This document shows positions 47,637 to 56,271 of a stretch of DNA of 64,000 bases, piece by piece. Source of the DNA: Bacteroidota bacterium (lineage in GTDB: Bacteria > Bacteroidota > Bacteroidia > Chitinophagales > Chitinophagaceae). The stretch lies in the NCBI GenBank assembly GCA_018267575.1, contig JAFDYF010000056.1, positions 62,001-126,000 on the forward strand, written 5' to 3'. A program made the position numbers and the translations under genes. The notes under the pieces are model-generated. The model did no database searches, was not told the DNA's origin, and saw only the letters and a list, made by a program, of their open reading frames with translations. The first letter of the stretch is position 1; every line of letters starts with the position of its first letter.

Positions 47637-48503
47637 ATGAGGCCTCAATTTCATAAGCTCCCTTTGTCCTCTGGCGCGTCTTTTTTATATAAGACCTGGG
47701 AATGCAACTATTTTGACAAGCCTTGGCATTTTCATAAGGATTATGAATTGGTGTTGATCGAAAAAACAGAAGGGCTCCGTTTTATTGGGGACCATGTAAC
47801 CAATTTTAAGGATGGCGATCTTGTTTTGCTTGGGCCCAATATCCCACATCTCTACCGTAACGATGAGCAGTATTATAAAAACAAGGGGCTGGTAGCCAAA
47901 TCGGTCTTTATCCATTTCACCGATTATTTTTTGGGCAAATCTTTTTTTGATCTACCGGAAATGAAAGCTGTGAGAAAGTTGTTGGATAAATCTTCATTGG
48001 GGATTGAAATTCGCGGACGGGCCAATGAATACGTGAGGCATAAAATGATTGCTATGCAGGATGAAACAGCTACCCAACGCTTGCTCAGTTTGCTGCAAAT
48101 CCTAACCTATCTTTCCACCAGTTTAGATATGGCTCCTATATTGTCCTGTGGTTTTACAGCGAGCAACAGCTATGATACCGATCGGATTAATGAAGTGCTA
48201 CAATTCATTATGGAGAACTATACCAAAGAAATCTATATAGAGGAAATCGCTTCCAAATTGAATATGAGCATTGCTTCTTTTTCACGCTATTTTAAACACC
48301 ATACGCGAAAAACTTTTTCGCATTATGTCACCGAGATCAGGATCGGGCATGCCTGCCGACTGTTGATGGAAAACAATTACAATATTTCTGAGATCTGCTA
48401 TCTAAGTGGGTTTGATAACCTTTCAAACTACTACCGACATTTTAAAAATCAAGTCGGTGTGAATCCCAAAGAGTATAAAAAAAGATTTTTAGCCAATGCT
48501 TGA
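47637..48503 (+). CDS. AraC-family transcriptional regulator
   Basis: The 288-residue protein has an N-terminal cupin-like sensor (PWHFHKDYELVLIEKTEG, GDLVLLGPNIPHLYRND) at about 20-85. The C-terminal pair of helix-turn-helix motifs covers about 185-288, including ISEICYLSGFDNLSNYYRHFK. It is divergent from the locus 2 susC and probably regulates that locus in response to the free sugar; AraC regulators of this design bind carbohydrate in the cupin. No other target is evident. Confidence 0.9.
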   Translation: MRPQFHKLPLSSGASFLYKTWECNYFDKPWHFHKDYELVLIEKTEGLRFIGDHVTNFKDGDLVLLGPNIPHLYRNDEQYYKNKGLVAKSVFIHFTDYFLGKSFFDLPEMKAVRKLLDKSSLGIEIRGRANEYVRHKMIAMQDETATQRLLSLLQILTYLSTSLDMAPILSCGFTASNSYDTDRINEVLQFIMENYTKEIYIEEIASKLNMSIASFSRYFKHHTRKTFSHYVTEIRIGHACRLLMENNYNISEICYLSGFDNLSNYYRHFKNQVGVNPKEYKKRFLANA

Positions 48504-48577
48504 TTTAGGGTGATGCAACAGTCCCAAATAAAAAATGCTGACACCTTACTGCAATTGGCAAATTAAATGCTGACCTT

Positions 48578-48799
48578 CTACAGATACTTCACAGGGTTTC
48601 TCTTGGCCGCAAAAATGTAGTTTTTGATATTGCGAAGAAATGCCAGCACAAAATAGATGATCAATGGCGATCCGAGGGTGAGAAAAGAAATATACACAAA
48701 CCATGTGCGGATACGCGAAGTGGCAATGCCCAAACGCTCGCCAATGGCTGTGCAAACCCCATAGGCCTGCCACTCAATAAAATGTTTGATTTTGTACAT
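48578..48799 (-). CDS. Small PspC-domain membrane protein
   Basis: The 73-residue product from the ATG at 48799 has the PspC pattern: a short N-terminal part, WQAYGVCTAIGERLGIATSRIRTWFVY, then a membrane helix (SPLIIYFVLAFL) and a basic C-terminal tail. PspC proteins are envelope-stress membrane sensors in some bacteria, but in Bacteroidota their role is not established. A -7 box lies 4 bases before the start. It converges with the AraC gene and diverges from the aconitase gene. Confidence 0.75.
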   Translation of the reverse strand: MYKIKHFIEWQAYGVCTAIGERLGIATSRIRTWFVYISFLTLGSPLIIYFVLAFLRNIKNYIFAAKRNPVKYL

Positions 48800-48803
48800 A
48801 ACA

Positions 48804-48811
48804 CAAATATA
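48804..48811 (-). promoter_or_regulatory. -7 box (TATATTTG) 4 bases before the PspC gene
   Basis: The minus strand has an exact TAnnTTTG match ending 4 bases before the ATG at 48799, supporting that start and a leaderless message. Confidence 0.5.
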
Positions 48812-48963
48812 AAAAGAAAGAGCCAAAACTGCTAGCCCCCTTCTTGATGTAATAACGCAATTTTAGGTAAATTCGCAGCACCAATACATTATTAGTTTGT
48901 TATTAACTGAAATACAACAGTCAATAGCAAGAGGATCCCAATAACTTAAAAAACAATTTCATT

Positions 48964-51228
48964 ATGGTTTTCGATCTCGATCTTATTAAGAAACTATATG
49001 CGGAGATGCCTGCCAAAGTAGACGCGGCCCGCAAACTGGTTGGCCGTCCGCTCACACTTGCCGAAAAAATACTGTATTCACACTTATATGAGCCGCCCAC
49101 AAGGGCTTATGTGAAGGGAAAGGATTATGTGGATTTTGCACCAGACCGTGTGGCCATGCAGGATGCAACGGCGCAAATGGCTTTGTTGCAATTTATGACC
49201 TGCGGTAGATCTACCGTGGCGGTGCCTTCCACCGTGCATTGCGACCACTTGATACAAGCGAAAGTGGGTGCTGTAGCGGATTTGGCAACAGCCATCGATG
49301 TGAATAAAGAGGTGTATGATTTTCTTTCTTCTATCTCTGATAAATATGGCATCGGTTTTTGGAAACCGGGTGCAGGTATCATTCACCAAGTAGTGCTGGA
49401 GAATTATGCGTTCCCCGGAGGTATGATGATTGGTACCGATTCCCACACACCCAATGCCGGCGGTTTGGGCATGGTAGCGATTGGCGTGGGCGGTGCTGAT
49501 GCAGTGGATGTAATGGCTGGTCTCCCTTGGGAACTGAAAATGCCAAAGTTGATTGGTGTGAAATTGACCGGGAAACTGAGTGGCTGGGCTTCAGCAAAAG
49601 ATGTGATATTGAAAGTGGCGGGTATACTCACCGTGAAGGGTGGTACGGGTGCTATTGTTGAATATTTTGGCGAAGGCGCAGATAGTTTGAGCGCTACCGG
49701 CAAAGGAACCATTTGCAATATGGGTGCGGAGATTGGTGCTACCTGTTCCATTTTTGGGTATGATGATAAAATGGCGGCTTACTTAAAATCCACCGGCCGC
49801 ACAGAAGTGGCAGCACTGGCCGACGGCATCAAAAAATATCTTCGTCCGGATGAAGAGGTGTATACAGACGCAGCAAAATATTATGATCAACTGATTGAAA
49901 TAAACCTGAACGAATTGGAGCCTTATGTGAATGGTCCTTTCACCCCAGACCTGGCTTGGCCCATCAGCAAATTTGCAGAAGCAGTAAGAGCCAATAACTG
50001 GCCAGAGAAATTGGAAGTAGCCTTGATCGGTTCCTGCACCAATTCTTCTTATGAAGATATTAGCCGCTCGGCTTCTCTTGCGCAACAAGCGATCGATAAA
50101 AATCTGAAAACAAAAGCAGAGTTCACCATCACACCGGGTAGCGAACAAGTTCGTTTTACCATCGAGAAAGATGGTTTCCTCAACACCTTCGATAAAATCG
50201 GCGGTGTGGTATTGGCAAATGCTTGCGGTCCCTGCATTGGGCAATGGGCAAGACATATCGACGACCCCAACAGAAAAAATTCCATCATCACATCTTTCAA
50301 TAGGAATTTTGCAAAACGTAATGATGGCCTGGCAAGCACACACGCTTTTGTGGCATCGCCTGAACTGGTGACGGCTTTTGCGATTGCGGGTGACCTTACC
50401 TTCAACCCTTTGAAGGATACATTGAAAAATGAAAAAGGAGAAAGCGTAAAATTAGATGAACCCAAAGGGGTAGAACTTCCTCCCAAAGGATTTTCGGTGG
50501 AAGATGCGGGTTATCAGGCACCGGCAAAGGATGGTAGCAAAGTGTCTGTGGTGGTTCAACCGGATTCAAAACGTTTGCAATTGTTGGCTCCCTTTGCCGC
50601 TTGGGAAGGAACCGATTTGAAAGGGTTGAAATTGCTCATTAAAGCAAAAGGAAAATGTACCACCGACCATATTTCCATGGCGGGCCCTTGGCTTAAGTTC
50701 CGTGGGCATCTGGACAATATTTCCAACAATATGCTGATTGGTGCGATCAATTTCTTCAACGATAAAACGGATTCTGTAAAAAATGAACTGACCGGCGAAT
50801 ACGGTCCTGTGCCTGCAACGGCTAGGGCTTACAAAGCGGCTGGCGTGGGCAGCGTGGTAGTGGGTGATGAAAACTATGGTGAAGGTTCTTCCCGCGAACA
50901 TGCGGCGATGGAGCCACGGCACTTGGGGGTACGTGCGATATTGGTAAGATCTTTTGCACGCATACATGAAACCAACTTGAAAAAACAAGGTATGTTGGCC
51001 CTCACTTTTGCGAACAAAGAAGATTATGACAAAGTGAAGGAGGATGATACCATTGATATTGAAGGGCTGACCAGTTTTGCGCCGGGCAAACCGTTGACCG
51101 TGGTTTTGAACCATAAAGATGGCTCTAAAGATCGTATAACGGTGAACCATACCTACAATGAGCCACAGATCGAGTGGTTCAAAGCGGGCGGTGCATTGAA
51201 CGTGATCAGATCGCAGTTTGCGAAGTAG
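48964..51228 (+). CDS. acnA: Aconitate hydratase
   Basis: The 754-residue enzyme has the three iron-sulfur cysteines in GSCTNSSYE and [11 protein letters not shown], and the C-terminal swivelling domain ([14 protein letters not shown]). The length is that of the mitochondrial-type aconitase, shorter than AcnA of E. coli (about 890). It interconverts citrate and isocitrate in the TCA cycle. No other TCA gene adjoins it. The symbol is used for the function and does not imply the E. coli subtype. Confidence 0.95.
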   Translation: MVFDLDLIKKLYAEMPAKVDAARKLVGRPLTLAEKILYSHLYEPPTRAYVKGKDYVDFAPDRVAMQDATAQMALLQFMTCGRSTVAVPSTVHCDHLIQAKVGAVADLATAIDVNKEVYDFLSSISDKYGIGFWKPGAGIIHQVVLENYAFPGGMMIGTDSHTPNAGGLGMVAIGVGGADAVDVMAGLPWELKMPKLIGVKLTGKLSGWASAKDVILKVAGILTVKGGTGAIVEYFGEGADSLSATGKGTICNMGAEIGATCSIFGYDDKMAAYLKSTGRTEVAALADGIKKYLRPDEEVYTDAAKYYDQLIEINLNELEPYVNGPFTPDLAWPISKFAEAVRANNWPEKLEVALIGSCTNSSYEDISRSASLAQQAIDKNLKTKAEFTITPGSEQVRFTIEKDGFLNTFDKIGGVVLANACGPCIGQWARHIDDPNRKNSIITSFNRNFAKRNDGLASTHAFVASPELVTAFAIAGDLTFNPLKDTLKNEKGESVKLDEPKGVELPPKGFSVEDAGYQAPAKDGSKVSVVVQPDSKRLQLLAPFAAWEGTDLKGLKLLIKAKGKCTTDHISMAGPWLKFRGHLDNISNNMLIGAINFFNDKTDSVKNELTGEYGPVPATARAYKAAGVGSVVVGDENYGEGSSREHAAMEPRHLGVRAILVRSFARIHETNLKKQGMLALTFANKEDYDKVKEDDTIDIEGLTSFAPGKPLTVVLNHKDGSKDRITVNHTYNEPQIEWFKAGGALNVIRSQFAK

Positions 51229-51239
51229 TCGATTTTTTG

Positions 51240-51402
51240 TTTCACGCAACGGACGCTAAGGATACAACGGGCACAAAGAGGTTAGTCGGGAGTATTTAGT
51301 TCTTAGTCTGAAGTAATGAAATCCTTGAAGCAAATATAGTACTGCGAGCTCTGCGCCTCTGCGAGAAATGTTTTTTTCACGCAAAGAACGCTAAGGATAC
51401 AA
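51240..51402. repeat. Pair of 28-base direct repeats with an inverted partner between them
   Basis: Copies at 51240-51267 and 51375-51402 start TTTCACGCAA and share 26 of 28 bases, ending ACGCTAAGGATACAA. Between them, around 51344-51368, is a sequence (CTGCGCCTCTGCGAGAAA) that resembles their reverse complement. This has the look of the dispersed intergenic element seen in many Bacteroidota and cyanobacteria. Confidence 0.7.
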
Positions 51403-51474
51403 GGTGGTAGTAGGTTTAAGGAATAAGGTGTAAGGAAGAAAGTGTGAAATTGTGAAACTTGCGAAATAGTATGC

Positions 51475-51516
51475 AAAGGCACATGAGAGAAAGAAACTCT
51501 TATGTGCCTTTTCTCT
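51475..51516 (+). terminator. 15-bp hairpin terminator after the aconitase gene
   Basis: Arms 51475-51489 and 51497-51511 pair with one G-U and a 7-base A-rich loop; a T-rich stretch follows. It is 246 bases past the acnA stop. The rest of the 797-base gap to kup (51229-52025) holds the repeat pair, a short AGGTGTAAG-like tract and no gene I can support. Confidence 0.8.
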
Positions 51517-52025
51517 TTTAAAGAGATTGAGTTTGTGAAATTGGTTTTGGCTTAGCATTGCTTGCTGCAAACGTTTGCGGGAAACTGATTGAATTTTTTT
51601 ATGATCCTGTTTTTGAGAAACCCTTTCCATTTTGGAAACATATTTTTCATTTTGAAATGGTTTTTTGGGTTATCTGGTTCATCTAAAAAAATGTATAGGA
51701 CTGATAAATACAATGCTGTACTGGGTTTTATGGATTTTCCCATGCCTAAAAAGGGGATGGGTATAGTTATTGTTATGATGAGCCATTCGGTCAATAGTCC
51801 CTACTAAAAATGAGGTTGATTGTTTTATCGACATTGGAAGAAATGATTTAGTATTGGGACAAAATTATTTTAAAAGTAGGGGCAAGATTATTTGCCCTGC
51901 CATCATTTACTATTTTTTCTATAATCGGTTAGATAAAGTGCCTAACAATTGCTGCCATTTATTCATATCAAGAAAAAAATCTTGGGCACAACTTATAGCC
52001 AACTTATTAATTACACCTAGTAGAT

Positions 52026-53999
52026 ATGTCATCATCGCATCTTAAGAAAGTTTCAGCAGCAGGCTTGATAGTTACCTTGGGGATTATTTATGGAGACATT
52101 GGTACATCCCCTCTCTATACTTTTCAGACCATTTTGAATGAAGGCGGAAAAATCAATGAGGAATTGGTTTTTGGCGCCATCTCCTGTATTTTTTGGACAC
52201 TTACTCTGCAAACTACCTTTAAATATGTACTGCTGACCCTACAGGCCGACAACCATGGTGAGGGAGGGGTTTTCTCCTTGTACGCTTTGGTACGTCGCTA
52301 TGGTAAGAACTTGGTTTATCCAGCCATCATCGGAGCGGGCACTTTGTTGGCCGATGGTATTATTACCCCACCTATTTCTGTAACCTCTGCGATTGAGGGA
52401 TTGGGAAACGTAAAGGGTTTGGAAAGTATTATTGTACCGGGCAATAATCTGGTGGTCGAAATTGTGCTAGTGATCATTTTACTCCTTTTCGTGTTCCAAC
52501 GGTTTGGTACCAAAATAGTCGGTAGTTCTTTTGGGCCCATCATGCTGGTATGGTTTAGTATGTTAGCCATTTTGGGTTTTAGGCAGGTAATGCAATATCC
52601 GCATGTTTTAAAAGCGTTGAACCCCATTTATGGTATCAGATTATTGGTATTGCACCCAAGTGGCTTTTGGTTATTGGGGGCCGTGTTTTTGTGTACCACG
52701 GGTGCGGAAGCACTCTATTCCGACCTTGGCCACTGCGGAAAGAAAAACATTCAGATCAGTTGGATTTTTGTAAAATCGGCACTTTTGTTAAACTATCTGG
52801 GCCAAGGGGCTTGGGTATTGCTTCAGAATAAAAATAGTATTGGTACTGCCAATCCTTTTTTCGCCATTGTACCTCACTGGTTTTTGATTCCCAGTATATT
52901 TATTGCCACATCGGCAACTATTATTGCCAGTCAGGCATTGATTAGCGGCTCGTTCACACTGATCAATGAAGCAATCAGCTTGAATTTTTGGCCTAAGGTT
53001 ACCGTGAAATTCCCTACCGATATCAGAGGCCAGATTTATATACCAAGTATTAACTGGGTATTGTGCCTCGGTTGTTTTTTGGTAACCCTTTACTTTAGGA
53101 CTTCAGAAGCCATGACTGCCGCTTACGGTTTTTCCATTACAGTAGCCATGTTGATGACGACCGTATTGATGTACTATTTCCTCCGTTACGTCAAGCATTA
53201 CCCGCTGTTTGTAGTGGTGTTGATTTTGATGGTGTTTGTATCTGTTGAAACCTCTTTCTTTGTTGCGAATGCAGTGAAACTGTTGAAGAGATTATTCTTC
53301 CTGGTGTTTGAGTTTGGTTTGATATTCACGATGTATGTCTGGTATAACGCAAGGAAAATAAATAACCGTTTTCTCACTTTTGTAAACCTGATGGAATATC
53401 TCCCGCTGCTGGAAAACCTAAGCATGGACGAAAAAGTGCCCAAGTTCTCCTCGCACCTCATCTATCTTACCAAGGCAAACCGGCCTACGCATATTGAACA
53501 GAAAATCATTTATTCCATTTTTAGCCATAACCCAAAGCGGGCTGATGTTTATTGGTTTGTACATATTGAGCGAACGGACGAGCCTTATACTATGGAGTAT
53601 GGAGTGGAAGAACTGAAAGAAGATCGTGTGATCCGTGTAGAGTTTAGGCTTGGTTTTCGGGTGCAACCGCGCATCGGGCTGATGTTCCGAAAGGTGGTGG
53701 ATGAAATGACCAGCAATAAAGAACTGGATATTGCCTCCCGCTTTCCTTCGCTCAAGAAATATAACATCGCCGATGACTTTAGGTTTGTGATCTTGGAAAA
53801 ATTCCTTTCCTACGATAATGAGTTTTCGGTAAGGGAAGGATTTATACTGAACAGTTATTTCGGTATCAAAAAGATGGCGCTGTCCGACGATAAAGCATTT
53901 GGTCTCGATTCCAGTGAAACGGTAGTTGAAAAGTTGCCTTTGGTGGTTGCGCCTATATCGAAACTAGCATTGCATAGGGCTTATTATAAGATACACTAA
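52026..53999 (+). CDS. kup: KUP-type potassium uptake protein (copy 2)
   Basis: This 657-residue protein has the same signature blocks as copy 1 (GIIYGDIGTSPLYTF near the start and AVFLCTTGAEALYSDLGHCG), about twelve helices and a soluble C-terminal domain. The start is ATG. The two proteins align along their whole length, with the last third also similar (RADVYWFVHIE, RVEFRLGFRVQPRIGLMFR). Two Kup copies may differ in affinity or pH range; which is which is not visible. Confidence 0.93.
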   Translation: MSSSHLKKVSAAGLIVTLGIIYGDIGTSPLYTFQTILNEGGKINEELVFGAISCIFWTLTLQTTFKYVLLTLQADNHGEGGVFSLYALVRRYGKNLVYPAIIGAGTLLADGIITPPISVTSAIEGLGNVKGLESIIVPGNNLVVEIVLVIILLLFVFQRFGTKIVGSSFGPIMLVWFSMLAILGFRQVMQYPHVLKALNPIYGIRLLVLHPSGFWLLGAVFLCTTGAEALYSDLGHCGKKNIQISWIFVKSALLLNYLGQGAWVLLQNKNSIGTANPFFAIVPHWFLIPSIFIATSATIIASQALISGSFTLINEAISLNFWPKVTVKFPTDIRGQIYIPSINWVLCLGCFLVTLYFRTSEAMTAAYGFSITVAMLMTTVLMYYFLRYVKHYPLFVVVLILMVFVSVETSFFVANAVKLLKRLFFLVFEFGLIFTMYVWYNARKINNRFLTFVNLMEYLPLLENLSMDEKVPKFSSHLIYLTKANRPTHIEQKIIYSIFSHNPKRADVYWFVHIERTDEPYTMEYGVEELKEDRVIRVEFRLGFRVQPRIGLMFRKVVDEMTSNKELDIASRFPSLKKYNIADDFRFVILEKFLSYDNEFSVREGFILNSYFGIKKMALSDDKAFGLDSSETVVEKLPLVVAPISKLALHRAYYKIH

Positions 54000-54108
54000 G
54001 CGATAACTTGGGGTTTACCTAGACTCGCCTTCTATAACTAATGATTGTTTGCCATTCCTATCATTTTATTATCTCTTGGTTGGACCACCCCAACTGATGG
54101 AACGAATG

Positions 54109-54116
54109 TATCTTTG
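54109..54116 (+). promoter_or_regulatory. Candidate -7 box (TATCTTTG) for the DUF4403 gene
   Basis: TATCTTTG fits the Bacteroidota -7 consensus and ends 28 bases before the ATG at 54145. TTGG occurs 26 bases upstream, too far for a normal -33 element. Confidence 0.4.
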
Positions 54117-54144
54117 CCAGAAATAAATACGTTCTAATTATCGT

Positions 54145-55572
54145 ATGAAATACTTTCAGGTCTTTTTGTTTTTTGCCACCCTAACTATATTTATTTCTTG
54201 CTCACCCACCAAAAAAGCCCAACCGGTTGTTTCGCAAACAGCTCATGGGTTTCATTTGCCCGACTCTCTCTCCTCCTTGCCGGCGAGTGATATTGACTTA
54301 CAGTTAAAAATTGCAGCTCCTGCTATTCTTGCAAAGATAGATTCTATTGTGCCCAAGGAATTTCTTTCCGATCATTGGCCCAATTATTCGCAGCCATCCT
54401 GTGATTTCAGGTATAAATACCGTTTTGTCCGGTCCGGTCTGAATATATCCTGCATCAATAATAAAGTTACCATCCAGTTTATCGGCAATTACCAATTGGC
54501 GGGCAGCAAATGTCTTTGTGCGGGTAACCGACCTGTATCCCCATGGGTTTCGGGATCCTGTGGTTATGGCAACGAGTCTTTAAGGCGCATATCCATTAAC
54601 GTTAGCTCCTTGCTTTATTTTCTTCCGAATTATAAACTGAGGTCGGATACTAAATTGGATAACTTATTATCTATGGATAAATGTGTGGTTTCCATGTTTT
54701 CGAATGATGTGACCAGTTTGGTAGCTGATAGTGTTCGTTCATCGGTGAATGCTTTTTGTAACAGTTTCGACAAAGCCATTGCAGGCATGGATTTTTCTAA
54801 AATCATTAATGGCGCATTGGAGCGGGCTTATGCCAGTACGCCCATCAGCAATTATGGTTTTGTTTCCATTAACCCTACTGCTATCCGTGTTGGTAAGCTG
54901 AGCTATTATAAAGACAGTTTCTATATTTCGGTTGGTGCTACCTGTAGGCCAGAACTGAGTTCGGACAGCATACCAAAGAGCAATCACCTTTCGATGCCTT
55001 TGCTCAATGCCGGGGAAAACAGGAACGGCGTTTCCCTTTATTTAACTGCAGATTATGATTATGGCTTTCTTTCAAAAATCCTGAACGATAGTTTGCGAAA
55101 CAAAGTATTTGATTTCAATGGAAGAACTGTAGTAATTAGGGAAGCAAATATTAATGGGATTGGAGACCATCGCATTGAGGTTATGGTCGATTTTTCAGGC
55201 AGTAACAAAGGCAGGGTTTATTTGCGCGGTACACCTGTGTTGGATGTTGCCAATCAAACCCTCACGGTGCCGGATATCTCCTATTCATTGGAAGGGGAGG
55301 ATCTGGCGCTCAAAATAGCAAAGACCATTTTCCGAAACAAAATCCGGAAAAATCTTCAAGGTAAATCCTATCTGGATATTGGTGCCTTGCTCAAGAGCAG
55401 TTTTCCCATGCTCGATTCGAAATTGAACAACCAATTGGCCAGCCATATTTTTACTTCGGGAAAGTTCAATGATATCAAAATTATAGGCTTATTGGCACAG
55501 AAAAACAGTATACAAATGCAGGTGTATACAAATGCGAATATTTCCATTATTGGCACTGGGTTAGGATGGTAG
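54145..55572 (+). CDS. DUF4403 family lipoprotein
   Basis: The 475-residue protein is a probable lipoprotein with the lipobox ending IFISCSP (Cys19). The DUF4403 pattern (two repeats of an elongated beta-rich SMP/BPI-like fold in known predictions) is suggested by the block SYYKDSFYISVGATCRPEL and the C-terminal NQTLTVPDISYSLEG. Function is unknown; lipid binding has been considered for this family. It is followed by an ECF sigma gene but the gap of 144 bases argues against an operon. Confidence 0.8.
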   Translation: MKYFQVFLFFATLTIFISCSPTKKAQPVVSQTAHGFHLPDSLSSLPASDIDLQLKIAAPAILAKIDSIVPKEFLSDHWPNYSQPSCDFRYKYRFVRSGLNISCINNKVTIQFIGNYQLAGSKCLCAGNRPVSPWVSGSCGYGNESLRRISINVSSLLYFLPNYKLRSDTKLDNLLSMDKCVVSMFSNDVTSLVADSVRSSVNAFCNSFDKAIAGMDFSKIINGALERAYASTPISNYGFVSINPTAIRVGKLSYYKDSFYISVGATCRPELSSDSIPKSNHLSMPLLNAGENRNGVSLYLTADYDYGFLSKILNDSLRNKVFDFNGRTVVIREANINGIGDHRIEVMVDFSGSNKGRVYLRGTPVLDVANQTLTVPDISYSLEGEDLALKIAKTIFRNKIRKNLQGKSYLDIGALLKSSFPMLDSKLNNQLASHIFTSGKFNDIKIIGLLAQKNSIQMQVYTNANISIIGTGLGW

Positions 55573-55716
55573 TCAGATTCCCTTAAAACTTTCCTAAACG
55601 AGCAACCATTAACAAATAGTTCACGTATTCAATATACTGTGTTAGGTAGCTTGCGCTTCATACACATAACCTTAAAGACATTGATCGCAGGCAGCAACCA
55701 AATTAGCGCCATCATC

Positions 55717-56271
55717 ATGGGTTGCCGGGAAAACAACCGCGGCAGCCAAAAGGAATTGTATCAACTCCTTAGAGATTATGCTATGAAAATTTGTTACCGC
55801 TATCAAAATCATGCAGAAGAGGCCGAAGAGATTATGAACGAAGGGTTTGTGAAGCTTTTTAAAAACATTGGCCAGTTTGATGAGGGTAGGCACGCAAATA
55901 TTGAAGTGGCCCTGAAAGGCTGGTTCAAAAGGATTTTGATCAATACCTGTATCGACCATTATCGGAAAAATGCTTCTACGGCAACACATAAAATCCTCAC
56001 AAAAGAATCGGAAAATATTCCTAGCCATGCCGAGAATGGGCTCGATAAGCTTTCATACAAAGAAATTATAGAATCGATCAGGCTATTATCCCCAGCATAT
56101 AGAACGGTGTTTAATTTATTTGTGATTGAAGGATTATCGCATGAGGAGATAGCGGCAGAATTGGGGATTTCGGTCGGGGCATCAAAATCGAACCTTTCCA
56201 AAGCAAGAGAAAACCTACGAAAAATACTTTTAAAAAAAACTGACTCTAAAATTTATGTTCAACCTCTCTGA
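55717..56271 (+). CDS. ECF sigma factor overlapping the dual-membrane anti-sigma gene
   Basis: From the ATG at 55717 the product is 184 residues; the frame also has an upstream GTG at 55639, but those residues are not sigma-like. Region 2 (YRYQNHAEEAEEIMNEGFVKLFKNIGQF and GWFKRILINTCIDHYRKN) and region 4 (FNLFVIEGLSHEEIAAELGISVGASKSNLSKA) are clear. Its last 17 bases overlap the next gene, so the two are likely translationally coupled and function as sigma and anti-sigma. The targets are not known. Confidence 0.9.
   Translation: MGCRENNRGSQKELYQLLRDYAMKICYRYQNHAEEAEEIMNEGFVKLFKNIGQFDEGRHANIEVALKGWFKRILINTCIDHYRKNASTATHKILTKESENIPSHAENGLDKLSYKEIIESIRLLSPAYRTVFNLFVIEGLSHEEIAAELGISVGASKSNLSKARENLRKILLKKTDSKIYVQPL

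Noticed and set aside
51552..51807. Two short frames (72 and 80 codons) between acnA and kup
   Set aside because: They overlap on opposite strands, have no recognisable family, and lie in a gene-free stretch of low complexity.
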